A stretch of 64,000 nucleotides of DNA from Pseudomonadota bacterium (GTDB lineage Bacteria; Pseudomonadota; Gammaproteobacteria; Steroidobacterales; Steroidobacteraceae), in the NCBI GenBank assembly GCA_023391815.1, contig JAEWAF010000132.1, positions 169,051-233,050 of the forward strand, given 5' to 3'. A program made the translations under genes and the position numbers. How positions within the stretch are numbered: position 1 is the first letter of the stretch; each line of letters begins with the position of its first letter. A model generated the notes under the pieces. That model was given only the letters and a program-made list of their open reading frames with translations. It had not been told where the DNA came from and made no database searches. Positions 1 through 9,188 of the stretch are shown in pieces.

Positions 1-33
1 CGTCTCCGCGGCCATGATGTGGTCGAGGCGCTG

Positions 34-1326
34 ATGACATCCAGCCGACTCACTGTCTTGATCGTCGCAAGTCTCGTGCTCGGGATCGTGCTCGGGTATG
101 GCGTGCACGTGGGGGCGTCCGAAACGACCGCCACTCGCTTCGCGGAAGGCATCGGACTGCTGCCATTTGCGTTCCTCCGGCTGATCAAAATGATCATCGC
201 GCCGCTGGTGTTCGCGACGCTGGTGGTCGGCATCGCCAAGATGGGTGACATCGCAACGGTGGGTCGCGTCGGCGGCAAGGCGCTGGCGTGGTTCGTCGGC
301 GCGTCCCTGATCTCGTTGGTGCTCGGCCTCATTATTGTGCAGATTTTCGAGCCCGGCCGGGCATTGAACCTGCCTGTGCCCGATGTCGGGGCAAGCTCGG
401 GCCTGCAAGCGAGCGGCATGTCGCTCGAGGGATTCATCGAACATACGCTGCCGACCAGCGTCATCGACGCCATGGCGCGCAATGAAATCCTGCAGATCGT
501 CGTGTTCTCGCTGTTTTTTGGCACGGCGATGGCCGCACTGGGACCGCGTGCCCGCGTCGTTCTGGAAGGCTTGGACGCGTTGGCCCAAATCATGCTGAAG
601 GTCACCGGGTACGTGATGATCTTCGCGCCGCTGGCCGTGCTGGGCGCGCTGGCCAGCACGGTTGCGAAAGAGGGCTTGGGCATTATCGGCGTCTACGGTT
701 TGTTCATCGGCGAGTTCTATCTGGGACTCGCGGTGCTGTGGGGAATTCTCGTTACGCTCGGCGTGGTATTCGTCGGCCCGAGCGTCTTGCGCCTGGTGCG
801 CGGTATTCGCGGGCCGGTGTTGCTCGCGTTCTCTACTGCGAGCTCCGAGGCTGCATATCCACGCACGCTCGAAGAACTCGAGCGCTTCGGATGCACCAAT
901 CGCGTCGCGAGCTTCGTGTTGCCGGTCGGGTACTCATTCAATCTCGACGGCTCGATGATGTATTGCACGTTCGCGATCATGTTCATCGCGCAGGCTTACG
1001 GCATCGAAGTGAGCCTGGCGCAGCAGGTCGCGATGATCGCCGTGCTGATGCTCACATCCAAAGGCATCGCCGGCGTGCCGCGCGCCTCGCTGGTCGTCGT
1101 CGCCGCCGCGCTCACTCAATTCGATTTGCCGGAGGCCGGCATGTTGCTGCTGCTCGGCATCGATCATTTCCTGGACATGGGCCGCTCGGCCACCAACGTT
1201 GTGGGCAACAGCATTGCGACCGCCGTGGTTTCCAAATGGGAAGGCGAGCTGCGAGCCACGGCGGGCGTCAATCAAGAGTCGATACAGCCCGAGCTCGAGG
1301 GCGATGCGAGACGAAGCAATGCGTAG
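34..1326 (+). CDS. Dicarboxylate/amino acid:cation symporter (DAACS family)
   Basis: Inner-membrane secondary transporter of the GltP/DctA family, which imports C4-dicarboxylates or acidic amino acids with H+ or Na+. The protein is strongly hydrophobic with about eight membrane spans. It carries the family signatures: an early RLIKMIIAPLVFATLVVGI helix, a serine-rich FSTASSEAAYP hairpin, NLDGSMMY and the late DMGRSATNVVGNS segment that forms the substrate and cation site. The ATG at 34 is preceded by GAGG five bases upstream. A GTG at 19 is also in frame, and the frame stays open to the window edge, so an upstream start cannot be excluded. Its stop overlaps the start of the moxR-like gene. 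The substrate is not determined by sequence alone. Confidence 0.9.
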   Translation: MTSSRLTVLIVASLVLGIVLGYGVHVGASETTATRFAEGIGLLPFAFLRLIKMIIAPLVFATLVVGIAKMGDIATVGRVGGKALAWFVGASLISLVLGLIIVQIFEPGRALNLPVPDVGASSGLQASGMSLEGFIEHTLPTSVIDAMARNEILQIVVFSLFFGTAMAALGPRARVVLEGLDALAQIMLKVTGYVMIFAPLAVLGALASTVAKEGLGIIGVYGLFIGEFYLGLAVLWGILVTLGVVFVGPSVLRLVRGIRGPVLLAFSTASSEAAYPRTLEELERFGCTNRVASFVLPVGYSFNLDGSMMYCTFAIMFIAQAYGIEVSLAQQVAMIAVLMLTSKGIAGVPRASLVVVAAALTQFDLPEAGMLLLLGIDHFLDMGRSATNVVGNSIATAVVSKWEGELRATAGVNQESIQPELEGDARRSNA

Positions 1327-2329
1327 TGAAAGAGTCAGTCACGTGGCCGTCGAAACCACACAGCGGAGCGGGGCGCAATGGTCGGGTCGAGTCTCGGCGG
1401 AGATCGGCAAGGCCGTGCTGGGCCAGCTCACCATCGTCGAGCGGCTGCAGATCGCGCTGCTGACCGGCGGACACGTGCTGCTCGAAGGCATGCCGGGCCT
1501 GGCGAAAACGCTGCTGGTCAAATCGTTGTCACAGGCGCTGGGCATGCAGTTCGAGCGCATTCAGTTCACGCCGGACCTGTTACCCAGCGATATCGTCGGC
1601 ACGATGGTTTACTCGCCCGGCGACGGCCGGTTCTCGCCGCATCACGGACCGATCTTCGCAAACCTGGTGCTCGCCGACGAGATCAATCGCGCGCCGGCGA
1701 AAGTCCAGAGCGCGCTGCTCGAAGCGATGCAGGAGCGGCAGGTGACGCTCGGCGGAATCACCTATCCCTTGCCGAGCCCGTTTCTGGTGATGGCCACGCA
1801 GAATCCGGTCGAGCAGGAGGGCACCTATCCCTTGCCCGAGGCGCAACTGGATCGTTTCCTGTTCAAGCTGTTGCTCGATTACCCGAGTGAGCTCGACGAA
1901 TTGCAGATGGTGCAGCGTTGGGGATCCGTCACGTCGCATCCCGAGCTGCTCGCGGTATCGAGCGGCGAGGAGCTGCTTCGCCTGCGCCAGGAAGTCGACC
2001 GCGTTTACGTGGCGGAATCCGTGCAGGCGTATGTCGTCAAGCTGGTGCGCGCGACTCGCGCCATCGCGGCCGGCTCGCAAAAGACACTTTCGTACGGCGC
2101 CTCGCCCCGCGCCTGCCTCGGTTTGTTTCAAGCCAGCAAGGCATTGGCGTGGCTGCGGGATGCGAACTACGTGACCCCGGCCTTGGTGCAGGAAGTTTTC
2201 GCGGATGTGATGCGGCACCGAGTCGGCTTGTCCTATGAAGCCGAATCGCGCGGCCTCACTGCCGATCGCATTCTCAGAGAAATTCTCGATCAGACCGCGG
2301 TACCCGAAAGCGCAGCGCGCGGGGCCTGA
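1319..2329 (+). CDS. MoxR-type AAA+ ATPase
   Basis: Cytoplasmic AAA+ ATPase of the MoxR group, thought to act as a chaperone with von Willebrand factor A partners. Walker A is GMPGLAKT near residue 58, Walker B is LADEINRAPAKVQSALLEAMQE, followed by sensor 1 in MATQNPVEQEGTYPLPEAQLDRF. About 336 aa, normal for the family. The start is uncertain: ATG 1319 overlaps the symporter stop and ATG 1304 is also in frame; the conserved domain begins well after both. One base separates its stop from the DUF58 gene, and DUF58 and VWA genes follow, so this is the usual moxR-DUF58-VWA order. Confidence 0.93.
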   Translation: MRSERVSHVAVETTQRSGAQWSGRVSAEIGKAVLGQLTIVERLQIALLTGGHVLLEGMPGLAKTLLVKSLSQALGMQFERIQFTPDLLPSDIVGTMVYSPGDGRFSPHHGPIFANLVLADEINRAPAKVQSALLEAMQERQVTLGGITYPLPSPFLVMATQNPVEQEGTYPLPEAQLDRFLFKLLLDYPSELDELQMVQRWGSVTSHPELLAVSSGEELLRLRQEVDRVYVAESVQAYVVKLVRATRAIAAGSQKTLSYGASPRACLGLFQASKALAWLRDANYVTPALVQEVFADVMRHRVGLSYEAESRGLTADRILREILDQTAVPESAARGA

Positions 2330-2330
2330 G

Positions 2331-3236
2331 ATGCCGGCACAACTCGCATCGATGCCTTCAGCGCCGACGGCGTTATTGCAGCGACTGGAGTGGCGCGCGC
2401 GGCATGCCGTCAACACGACGGTGAGCGGAGAATATCGCTCGGCCTTTCGTGGTCGCGGCATGGAGTTCGATCAGGTCGTCAAGTATCAGTGGGGCGACGA
2501 TCCGCGGGATATCGATTGGAATGTCACGGCTCGCCTCGGCGAACCCTATCGCAAACGTTTTGTCGAAGAGCGCGATCTGACGATCCTGTTCGTCTTCGAG
2601 GACTCGCCGGCATTGCAGTTCGGCTCCGATGGACGCACTCGACGCGAGACTCTGCTGGAAACCGCAGCGCTGCTGATGATGATCAGCGCGATCAATCGGG
2701 ATCGCGTCGGAATCTTATATAGCGCGCCGGGCAAGTCCTGGTTTCAGCGCGCATTGCCCGGTCGCAAAGGCATCATGCGGATCGCGGCGACGTTGCTCGG
2801 TCAGCCGGCGCCCGCGCTCGACGGTCCTACCGCATGCTCACTACCGTGGTCCTTCGTAAAAAAGTGCGCCACCCGTGGCAGCGTGTTGCTCTGGTTCGGC
2901 GCCTTTGCTCCGCAAGGCATGCCGGATTCGTGGCGCGATCTCCAGCAAAGATTTCAAGCCGTGGGCGTGCGCGCCGACGATCCCTGGGATCTCGAGTTGC
3001 CGCGGAATGCGAAGTTCTCGGCTTACGATCCGGTGGCAGGCCGCTTGACTTTGCTGAATACGACGTCGAGCGCGGAACGAGCCGCGCATGCGGCCTGGCG
3101 TGAGCGACGCGACGAGTATTTCCTGGAAATGTTTCCTCGTAGCGAGGATCGATTGATCGTCGGCAACGTGGACGATCCGCTGCAAAGCCTGATCGCGTGG
3201 TTTCATCGTCATCGCCACGGCGGCGCGCGAGCCTGA
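2331..3236 (+). CDS. DUF58 domain protein, partner of MoxR
   Basis: About 301 aa. The DUF58 signature is clear: GEYRSAFRGRGMEFDQVVKYQWGDDPRDIDWNVTAR, followed by a VWA-like region beginning RDLTILFVFEDSPAL. Members accompany MoxR ATPases and VWA membrane proteins; the biochemical role is not settled. The start was taken as the ATG one base after the moxR stop (coupled translation); a longer frame opens inside moxR but lacks conserved sequence. No membrane span is evident, so it is probably cytoplasmic. The VWA gene begins ten bases after it. Confidence 0.88.
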   Translation: MPAQLASMPSAPTALLQRLEWRARHAVNTTVSGEYRSAFRGRGMEFDQVVKYQWGDDPRDIDWNVTARLGEPYRKRFVEERDLTILFVFEDSPALQFGSDGRTRRETLLETAALLMMISAINRDRVGILYSAPGKSWFQRALPGRKGIMRIAATLLGQPAPALDGPTACSLPWSFVKKCATRGSVLLWFGAFAPQGMPDSWRDLQQRFQAVGVRADDPWDLELPRNAKFSAYDPVAGRLTLLNTTSSAERAAHAAWRERRDEYFLEMFPRSEDRLIVGNVDDPLQSLIAWFHRHRHGGARA

Positions 3237-3246
3237 GGCAGGGGAC

Positions 3247-4272
3247 GTGAATATCTCCAACGCAACGTTTCACGATCCGCTGTGGCTGCTGCTGTTGCTG
3301 TTGCTGCCGGTCATCGCGTGGCTACGCCGGCGTCGAAGCGTGCCCGCGCTGGTTGTGCCCGGCGCGCACGAATGGCATTCGCCGGGGGCTGCGTCGGCTG
3401 CGCTCTGGCCGATCGCCTGCGCCTACCTCGGTATCGCGTTGCTGACGATCGCACTGGCGCGCCCGCACGTGCTGGTTCCCTTGGACGATCATCAGCGGCG
3501 TGGCTACGACTTCATGATCGCCATCGATCTGTCCACCAGCATGTATGCCGAGGATTTTCAGCGCGGCGCCGCGACGGTCAATCGTCTGCAGGCGGTCAAG
3601 CCGATCATTTCGGCCTTCATCAACGAGCGCCCCGACGATCGCATCGGCATCGTCGTGTTCGGCGGACGCGCCTACACGTTCGCGCCGCTGACGTTCGATC
3701 ACGAATGGCTGAGAAAGCAAAGCGCGCGGCTGTCCATCGGCCTGATCGAGGATGGCACCGCCATTGGCGACGCCATCGGCGTATCGCTGCGCCGATTGCG
3801 CGAGGGCAGGTCGGCGGGTCAACCCAGGGTGGGCTCTTTCATCGTGCTGCTCACTGACGGATCGAGCAACAAGGGTTCGCTCGATCCGCGTCAGGCGGCG
3901 CGGCTCGCGGCCGATGAGGACGTCGTGATCTATACGATCGGTGCAGGCGCCGAGGGGCTGGTGCCTACGCCCATCTTCGATTACGCCGGCAATCGTACCG
4001 GCACGGAGATGCGCGAATCCGAGATCGATTCGCTGCTATTGCGGGACGTCGCGGAGAGCACCGGTGGATTGTTCTTCCGTGCCACCGATGCCAACGCCGT
4101 TCGCGACGCTTTCGCTCGCATCGATGAGGCCCAGAAAATCGAATTCGCGGCGGCTCCGCCGCTCGCCAGTCGCGAGTTGTTCCATTTATTCGCTCTCATC
4201 GGCGTCGCCTTGCTCGTGCTGGCCTCGTACGAGGCGCACTTTCGCGCCGCGCGCGAACAGGGCGTGACATGA
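3247..4272 (+). CDS. BatA-like VWA-domain inner-membrane protein
   Basis: 341 aa. An N-terminal hydrophobic segment (WLLLLLLLPVIAWL), a second near residue 58-75, a VWA domain with the metal-ion-dependent adhesion site DLSTS in IAIDLSTSMYAEDF near residue 95, the companion motif LLTDGSSNKG, and a C-terminal span (LFALIGVALLVLASY). This is the BatA/BatB topology, with the VWA domain facing the periplasm. The start is GTG 3247; no better codon lies between the DUF58 stop and the first span. It is the last gene of the moxR-DUF58-VWA set. BatD and DUF4381 genes, often next in such operons, are absent here; related genes lie on the opposite strand from 6004 to 9174. Confidence 0.88.
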   Translation: MNISNATFHDPLWLLLLLLLPVIAWLRRRRSVPALVVPGAHEWHSPGAASAALWPIACAYLGIALLTIALARPHVLVPLDDHQRRGYDFMIAIDLSTSMYAEDFQRGAATVNRLQAVKPIISAFINERPDDRIGIVVFGGRAYTFAPLTFDHEWLRKQSARLSIGLIEDGTAIGDAIGVSLRRLREGRSAGQPRVGSFIVLLTDGSSNKGSLDPRQAARLAADEDVVIYTIGAGAEGLVPTPIFDYAGNRTGTEMRESEIDSLLLRDVAESTGGLFFRATDANAVRDAFARIDEAQKIEFAAAPPLASRELFHLFALIGVALLVLASYEAHFRAAREQGVT

Positions 4273-4316
4273 GCTTTTGATTCTTCCACCACAACCACTC
4301 ATACAGGAATCGAACC

Positions 4317-5945
4317 ATGAAGATTTCGAGACGCGAGGTCCTGGCGGGCCTCGGTTTGGGGTCGGCTGCCGCCGCTCTGCCGCTCGCGGCGGGCGCTCAG
4401 AATACCGCTCGCTCCAACGCGGCCACGCGCAAGATCCGCATCGCGTGCATGCATTTCTCGCACGAGACGGTGACGTTCCTGCCGTATGACACGACCACGG
4501 AAGATTTCATCTACGAAGGCTCGCCGGCTCGTGGCGAGGCACTGCTGTCGTCCTCGCCGGATGGTTATATGGGCGGCTTCGTGAAGGTCGCGCGGGAGCA
4601 TGCGAACGTCGAACTGGTCGGCATCGAGTCGCCGCTCGGTTCGAAGAAGGGCTCGGGCTCGGGCTGGATCACGAAGGAAGCGTTCGAGCATTTCACCGAA
4701 CGCATGATCGCCGATCTCAAAGCGCAGGGGCCGTTCGATGGTGCCTATCTCTCACTACATGGCGCGATGGGCGTCCGGGATGTCGCCAAGCCCGAAGCGA
4801 CACTGGCCCGCCGCGTGCGGGAAGTCATCGGCCCGAAGGGCTTCATCGCCGGGACGTTCGATCCGCACGGCAATGAGGACGACGAGTTCCTGCGCTATGC
4901 GAATCTGGCGTTTTGTATCAAATACTACCCGCACTACGACGGTGCCCTACAGGGCGAGCGCGCAGCCCGTACGCTCATCCGGTGTATTCGCGGCGATTAC
5001 AAGCCGACGACAGCGACCGCCAAGCCGCCCATCATCACGCCCTCGGTGTTGCAGTGGACCGGCCAGTCGCCCTGGATGGATCTGGTCCAGCGAGCGCTGG
5101 TGTGGGAGGCGCGCGAGACCGACGTGTATGTGAGCTTCTATTATGGTTTCGCTTTCATGGATGCGGCCGACGCGGGCATGACGTTTCAAGTCATGACCAA
5201 CGGCGATCCGGAGCTGGCGAAGCACATCGCCGACGATATGGCGCAAACCGCCTGGCGCCTGCGCGATGAGCTGGTTCACGGCACCAAGGTCTATCGTCAC
5301 AAAGAGGGCGTGGCGCTCGCCAAGCAGGCCTTGCAGAAAGGCGCCGTGCCGTACGTGCTCGCCGACCACAGCGATCGCACCGGTGCGGCGACCTGGCTGC
5401 TGAAGGAAATCATCGATCAGAAGCTCAGCGGCTGCTTGATCGGCACTATCGCGGATGAGGACGCCATCAACACGCTGCGCAAGAAGGGCGTGAAGGTCGG
5501 CGACGACTTCGATATGGAAATCGGCGGCAAACTCGACGTATCCGCCGGCAAGCCGGTGCGTGTGGTCGGCAAAGTGCATACGGTCAGCGGTGGATTGAGC
5601 CGGGGCAGCGGCCAGGCCGGCGGCTCGCAGCTGTGGGTGAGCGTCAAATTCGGCGACGGCAACGTGGTCGTCATCAGCCCGTACCTGAGCCAGATCGTGC
5701 AGCCGCAGTCGTTCACGCAGTTGGGCATCGATCCGAACTCGTTCAAGGGCTTCGCGATCAAGTCGCGCGTGCACTTCCGCCGTGGCTTCTACGACAGCGG
5801 CTATGCGAAGACCATCTTGCTGGTCGAGCCGGACGAGGCGTTCGTCGGCACCGTGCGCCTCGAGGCCCTCAATTACAAATATCTGAAGCTGGACAAGTTC
5901 TATCCGTACGGAAAGAACGTGACTTATCCGCCCGCCAAGACCTGA
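4317..5945 (+). CDS. M81 family metallopeptidase (MlrC-like), Tat signal
   Basis: 542 aa. The N terminus SRREVLAGLGLGSAAAALPLAAGAQ has a twin-arginine motif, hydrophobic core and AxA-like cleavage site, so the protein is probably exported folded by Tat. After residue 35 the DUF1485/M81 region starts (IACMHFSHETVTF), with SLHGAMG, FDPHGNEDDEF, KYYPHYDG and the C-terminal domain containing LADHSDRTGAATWLL. The family is named from MlrC, a zinc peptidase that finishes linearised microcystin degradation; most members have unknown peptide substrates. It stands alone between the two halves of the Bat-like locus, 44 bp after the VWA gene, and ends at a strong bidirectional hairpin. Confidence 0.88.
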   Translation: MKISRREVLAGLGLGSAAAALPLAAGAQNTARSNAATRKIRIACMHFSHETVTFLPYDTTTEDFIYEGSPARGEALLSSSPDGYMGGFVKVAREHANVELVGIESPLGSKKGSGSGWITKEAFEHFTERMIADLKAQGPFDGAYLSLHGAMGVRDVAKPEATLARRVREVIGPKGFIAGTFDPHGNEDDEFLRYANLAFCIKYYPHYDGALQGERAARTLIRCIRGDYKPTTATAKPPIITPSVLQWTGQSPWMDLVQRALVWEARETDVYVSFYYGFAFMDAADAGMTFQVMTNGDPELAKHIADDMAQTAWRLRDELVHGTKVYRHKEGVALAKQALQKGAVPYVLADHSDRTGAATWLLKEIIDQKLSGCLIGTIADEDAINTLRKKGVKVGDDFDMEIGGKLDVSAGKPVRVVGKVHTVSGGLSRGSGQAGGSQLWVSVKFGDGNVVVISPYLSQIVQPQSFTQLGIDPNSFKGFAIKSRVHFRRGFYDSGYAKTILLVEPDEAFVGTVRLEALNYKYLKLDKFYPYGKNVTYPPAKT

Positions 5946-5956
5946 GGCGCCGCCCC

Positions 5957-5988
5957 ATCGTGCCGTGGTGGCTTCACCGCGGCACGAT
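5957..5988. terminator. Bidirectional terminator-like hairpin
   Basis: Inverted repeat of 14 bp per arm with one G-T wobble position and a 4-nt loop (GCTT), directly after the M81 stop and before the stop of the converging gene at 6004. No T-tract follows in either direction. Its place between convergent genes supports a transcript-end role. Confidence 0.6.
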
Positions 5989-6003
5989 CTTGAAAGGCAT
6001 CCT

Positions 6004-7335
6004 TCAGCGAGCCGCGTAGAGCGGCATCAAAACATTGCCGCGAACCCAACCGGAAATTTCCGGCTCGGCCTCGACTTTGCGCCAGCCGAGAAAGCTGCCT
6101 CCGGCGACCACAACCGAGCCCGCCGAAAGTGGGGATGTTTCTTCCGTCGGTATCAGATCGGTGGGCACCGGGCTTACATTCGCATTCTGTATGAGCATCG
6201 CGGCCTCGGGTCGGTTGAACGCGCCATAGGCGTTCCAGCTTGCAAGCGAGGCGATCAGGGACAGCGCGCCGAGCCCGGCGACGGCGCGGCCGGTCCAGGA
6301 CACGACGTCTCTGGCTGGCGAGTACAACGAGAGGATCATCACGCAGAGTCCGGCCGCCGTGAGGAGCGCTGCGAACAAGGCGAAGCGCTGCCAGCCGGCA
6401 GGCGAGAGCAGCGTCGGAGCGCGCTGATACCATGCTCCAGACAGCAGACGACGCAAGCTTCTATCGACTGTTTCTGTCTCACCGAGAGCAGCGAGCAGCG
6501 CATCGCGAGTGTCGGCACCGGTTGGATGTTGAACAAATGCGGCGGCGGCATGAGCGATGGCGGGGTTCAATTCGCCTTGTTGCGTTTGATAGGCCGCGAG
6601 GTTGCGATGGGCGGCCCAGTCGTTCCAGTTGGCATTCAGTGCCGCCTGCGCCTCGTCCGCTACTTCAGGAGCTAGTTCCAGCGGCGCTTCCGATGTCATC
6701 TCGGGAGGCGCCGACGAAGCGTTCGGCGCAGGCGCCGGAGAGGCTGTATTCGTTTCGACAGGTGCGGACCATGGAACATCCGCAATCGCTTGCGATCCAG
6801 CCATCACCACCACGAGCAGTACGCCGGCGACCGCGGGGAGCCAATGCCCGAGGCGATTCGGAAAAAACCGCTCCCGTTTCGGCATCTCGACCGTGGCCGC
6901 CACGCTCGTCGCATCTTCTAACCACGCGCGCGTGGGACTGACATCAGGTCCGTACAAGTCATGTTCGGTCGTTTGCCACAGATCTCGCCAGCGAGAGCTT
7001 ACGGCCGCGTCGCCGGTGAGCCGATGTGCCGCTTGCGAGATCTCACTGCCGCATGGAGCTGAAGTGCGAACGTCCCAGACGCGAGCGCTCGCGCGAAGCC
7101 ACGCATGCAGGTGCGCTGGATGAGGCGGCGTGTTCGTCCGCCGCAGCGACTTCAATAAACGTCGCATCTCCTTGACCCCGGCGCGTCGGACTCGGTTCGG
7201 GCACTCCAGCAATGCGCGGCGCCACGCGAAGCCCAGCCAAAGGAGGCCGGGAATGCCGAGCGCCAAAGCGATGAACCAGAACGGACTGATCGACCAGGGT
7301 GTCGCGGCGAGCTCGCCCAGCGGCAGCGGATGCAT
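6004..7335 (-). CDS. BatE-like membrane protein with TPR-like region and C-terminal SH3-like domain
   Basis: 443 aa. A first membrane span near residues 18-38 (FWFIALALGIPGLLWLGFAW), a basic cytoplasmic stretch with tryptophan-rich segments recalling DUF4381, a second span near 165-185, then an alanine-rich helical region (residues about 215-290) that reads like tetratricopeptide repeats (WNDWAAHRNLAAYQTQQGELNPAIAHAAAAF). Two further spans follow, and the last 60 residues resemble a bacterial SH3 domain (VVVAGGSFLGWRKVEAEPEISGWVRGNV). This matches the end of BatE-type proteins. It lies 12 bp after the VWA/BatC-like gene and is surely co-transcribed with it. Domain assignments are from recognition only. 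Confidence 0.72.
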   Translation of the reverse strand: MHPLPLGELAATPWSISPFWFIALALGIPGLLWLGFAWRRALLECPNRVRRAGVKEMRRLLKSLRRTNTPPHPAHLHAWLRASARVWDVRTSAPCGSEISQAAHRLTGDAAVSSRWRDLWQTTEHDLYGPDVSPTRAWLEDATSVAATVEMPKRERFFPNRLGHWLPAVAGVLLVVVMAGSQAIADVPWSAPVETNTASPAPAPNASSAPPEMTSEAPLELAPEVADEAQAALNANWNDWAAHRNLAAYQTQQGELNPAIAHAAAAFVQHPTGADTRDALLAALGETETVDRSLRRLLSGAWYQRAPTLLSPAGWQRFALFAALLTAAGLCVMILSLYSPARDVVSWTGRAVAGLGALSLIASLASWNAYGAFNRPEAAMLIQNANVSPVPTDLIPTEETSPLSAGSVVVAGGSFLGWRKVEAEPEISGWVRGNVLMPLYAAR

Positions 7336-7347
7336 GTGAAGAACCTC

Positions 7348-9174
7348 TTACCAATCGAATCGATTCGGATCCGCCTGCGACTCTTCCGTCGCCATCAATT
7401 GATGCAGACGGCCGGGAGAATCCCGCCGCGCGGCTTCGTCGAGATTCTTTTTTGTGAGTTTGAGAATCGGATCTTCGGCGTCGCCGGGGCTGCTGGAGCG
7501 CGCGGGCCTGAGCGCCGCAGCGCGCACCGTGCCGGGCGGCTTCGGCTTCTTGCCACGTTGCACGTCGGGCTGACCTTCAGCGCTCAGATCGCCGAGCGTA
7601 GCGTCCGTTTTCGCGGAGGCCCCCTCACCGAAGGAGTCGTTCGCCGACTGCTGGCTGCTGTCGCCGGTGACGATGGGCCGCTCGTTTTCTTCGTCCATGA
7701 CCGCGTCGGGCGCCTGCGATTTATCTTCGGTCGCCGCCGCAGCCGGCGGCTCGAGCATCGCGGTGAGCTGAGCTCGATAGTAGTTCCAGTCCGCGATCGA
7801 GCGATCGAGTCGCTCGCCTTGATGGGCCGCCTCGACGGCGTCGCGTATCGCGCCTTCGGCGATGGCGGTGCCGGTGCGTTGCGCATCGATGCCATAACGA
7901 AGCGTCGCTTCGACCATCAGGCGTAGATCGTATGCGTCATAGCCGAAGCGGGCGAGGTGATCGGCGATGGCGCGTAGCCGCTCGACGGGATTGCTGTCGA
8001 ACACCTCGCGGACTTGAAATTCCGCCTCCGAATCGAAGTGGGCTCGGGCTGCAGGAGGTACCGAGAGGCTCAGCGCCACGGCACCAGCAACACAGGCGGC
8101 GAGACGAGTTGGCACGTTGGAGACTCGGTCTGGGCCGTCGGTGTCGTCCTTGCGGACCCGACGCGGCCGGGGTCGCTGCTGGAACTCACGAAGCAGGCTG
8201 ATCAGCGCGAACAGGATTGCCGGTACCAGCAACCATTGAAAACGCTCGATCTCGGCGCTGCCTGCCGCGTTGGCAACGCGGCCTTTGCGACCGGTTTCGA
8301 CGGTTTCTTTCAGCAGCGCTTTTACATCGTCGATATCGGCGAGCGAGCCTGCGTCGATATATTTGCCCTGCGTCCTGCGGGCCAGCGCTTCCAAGGTCGC
8401 CGGCATCAGCATTGAATGCACGGCATCGCCGTTGGCATCGGCGAGATAGCCGCCATTTTGTACATCGGGAACGAACGCGCCGTTTGCAGTGCCGAGGCCG
8501 ATCGCAACTACGTGAATCTCACGCTCCGCCATCCGTCCCAGCCGCTGCTCCCAGCCCTCGGTGCTGCTCTCGCCATCGCTCAGTACGATCAGATAACGAT
8601 CGCGGTCCGCTGCCTCGCCGAAGCCGTCCAGTGCCGCGTCGAGCATCTTCGAATAATCCGAGCCGCCGCGGGGCAAGTAGTCAGTGTCGAGACTCGGGAG
8701 AAACTCCCGGATGATTCGATAATCGGGGCTGAGCGGCACTTGCACGAACGCCGTGCCCGCGAAGACCACCAACCCGACGCTCTCGCCTTGCAAGCTGTCC
8801 AGCAGGTTTTCGGTGAGCTGTTTGGCGCGATCCAGACGCGACGGAGGCGAGTCTTCGGCCAACATGCTCCGCGACAGGTCGACAGCGATCATGACCTCCC
8901 GCGTCTGGCTGTAGGACTGCGATGAGTCTTCACCCCAGCGAGGCCGCGCAATGGCCAGCAGAGCAAAAGCAATGGCGAGGATAACGAACACGGCGACGGG
9001 CGACCTGCCGGGAGAGGCGAGGCGGATGGTATTGCCTGAGATCGCCACGCGCAGCATCGCTGGCCACCGATCGAGTGAGACTGTTCGTGCCGCTCGGCGT
9101 AGCAGAATGAACCCGAGCACCGGCACGACCAGCGTCAGCAGCATCCAGGGATTTCCCCAGCTCATCGCACTCAT
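7348..9174 (-). CDS. BatB-like VWA protein fused to BatC-like C-terminal region
   Basis: 608 aa. Two N-terminal spans flank a short linker, then a VWA domain (about residues 90-270) with MIDAS motif DLSRS in VMIAVDLSRSMLAED and LIVLSDGESS. A third span lies near residue 315. The region after about 355 has its own hydrophobic segment ending PPAARA, a helical domain and a long acidic, disordered tail, ending in a BatC-like helix (DPILKLTKKNLDEAARRDSPGRLHQLM). So VWA (BatB) and BatC parts are joined in one chain. Both ATG1 and ATG4 are possible starts. The VWA half parallels the BatA-like gene at 3247 on the other strand. Confidence 0.82.
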   Translation of the reverse strand: MSAMSWGNPWMLLTLVVPVLGFILLRRAARTVSLDRWPAMLRVAISGNTIRLASPGRSPVAVFVILAIAFALLAIARPRWGEDSSQSYSQTREVMIAVDLSRSMLAEDSPPSRLDRAKQLTENLLDSLQGESVGLVVFAGTAFVQVPLSPDYRIIREFLPSLDTDYLPRGGSDYSKMLDAALDGFGEAADRDRYLIVLSDGESSTEGWEQRLGRMAEREIHVVAIGLGTANGAFVPDVQNGGYLADANGDAVHSMLMPATLEALARRTQGKYIDAGSLADIDDVKALLKETVETGRKGRVANAAGSAEIERFQWLLVPAILFALISLLREFQQRPRPRRVRKDDTDGPDRVSNVPTRLAACVAGAVALSLSVPPAARAHFDSEAEFQVREVFDSNPVERLRAIADHLARFGYDAYDLRLMVEATLRYGIDAQRTGTAIAEGAIRDAVEAAHQGERLDRSIADWNYYRAQLTAMLEPPAAAATEDKSQAPDAVMDEENERPIVTGDSSQQSANDSFGEGASAKTDATLGDLSAEGQPDVQRGKKPKPPGTVRAAALRPARSSSPGDAEDPILKLTKKNLDEAARRDSPGRLHQLMATEESQADPNRFDW

Positions 9175-9188
9175 CCTCTATCGATCGT

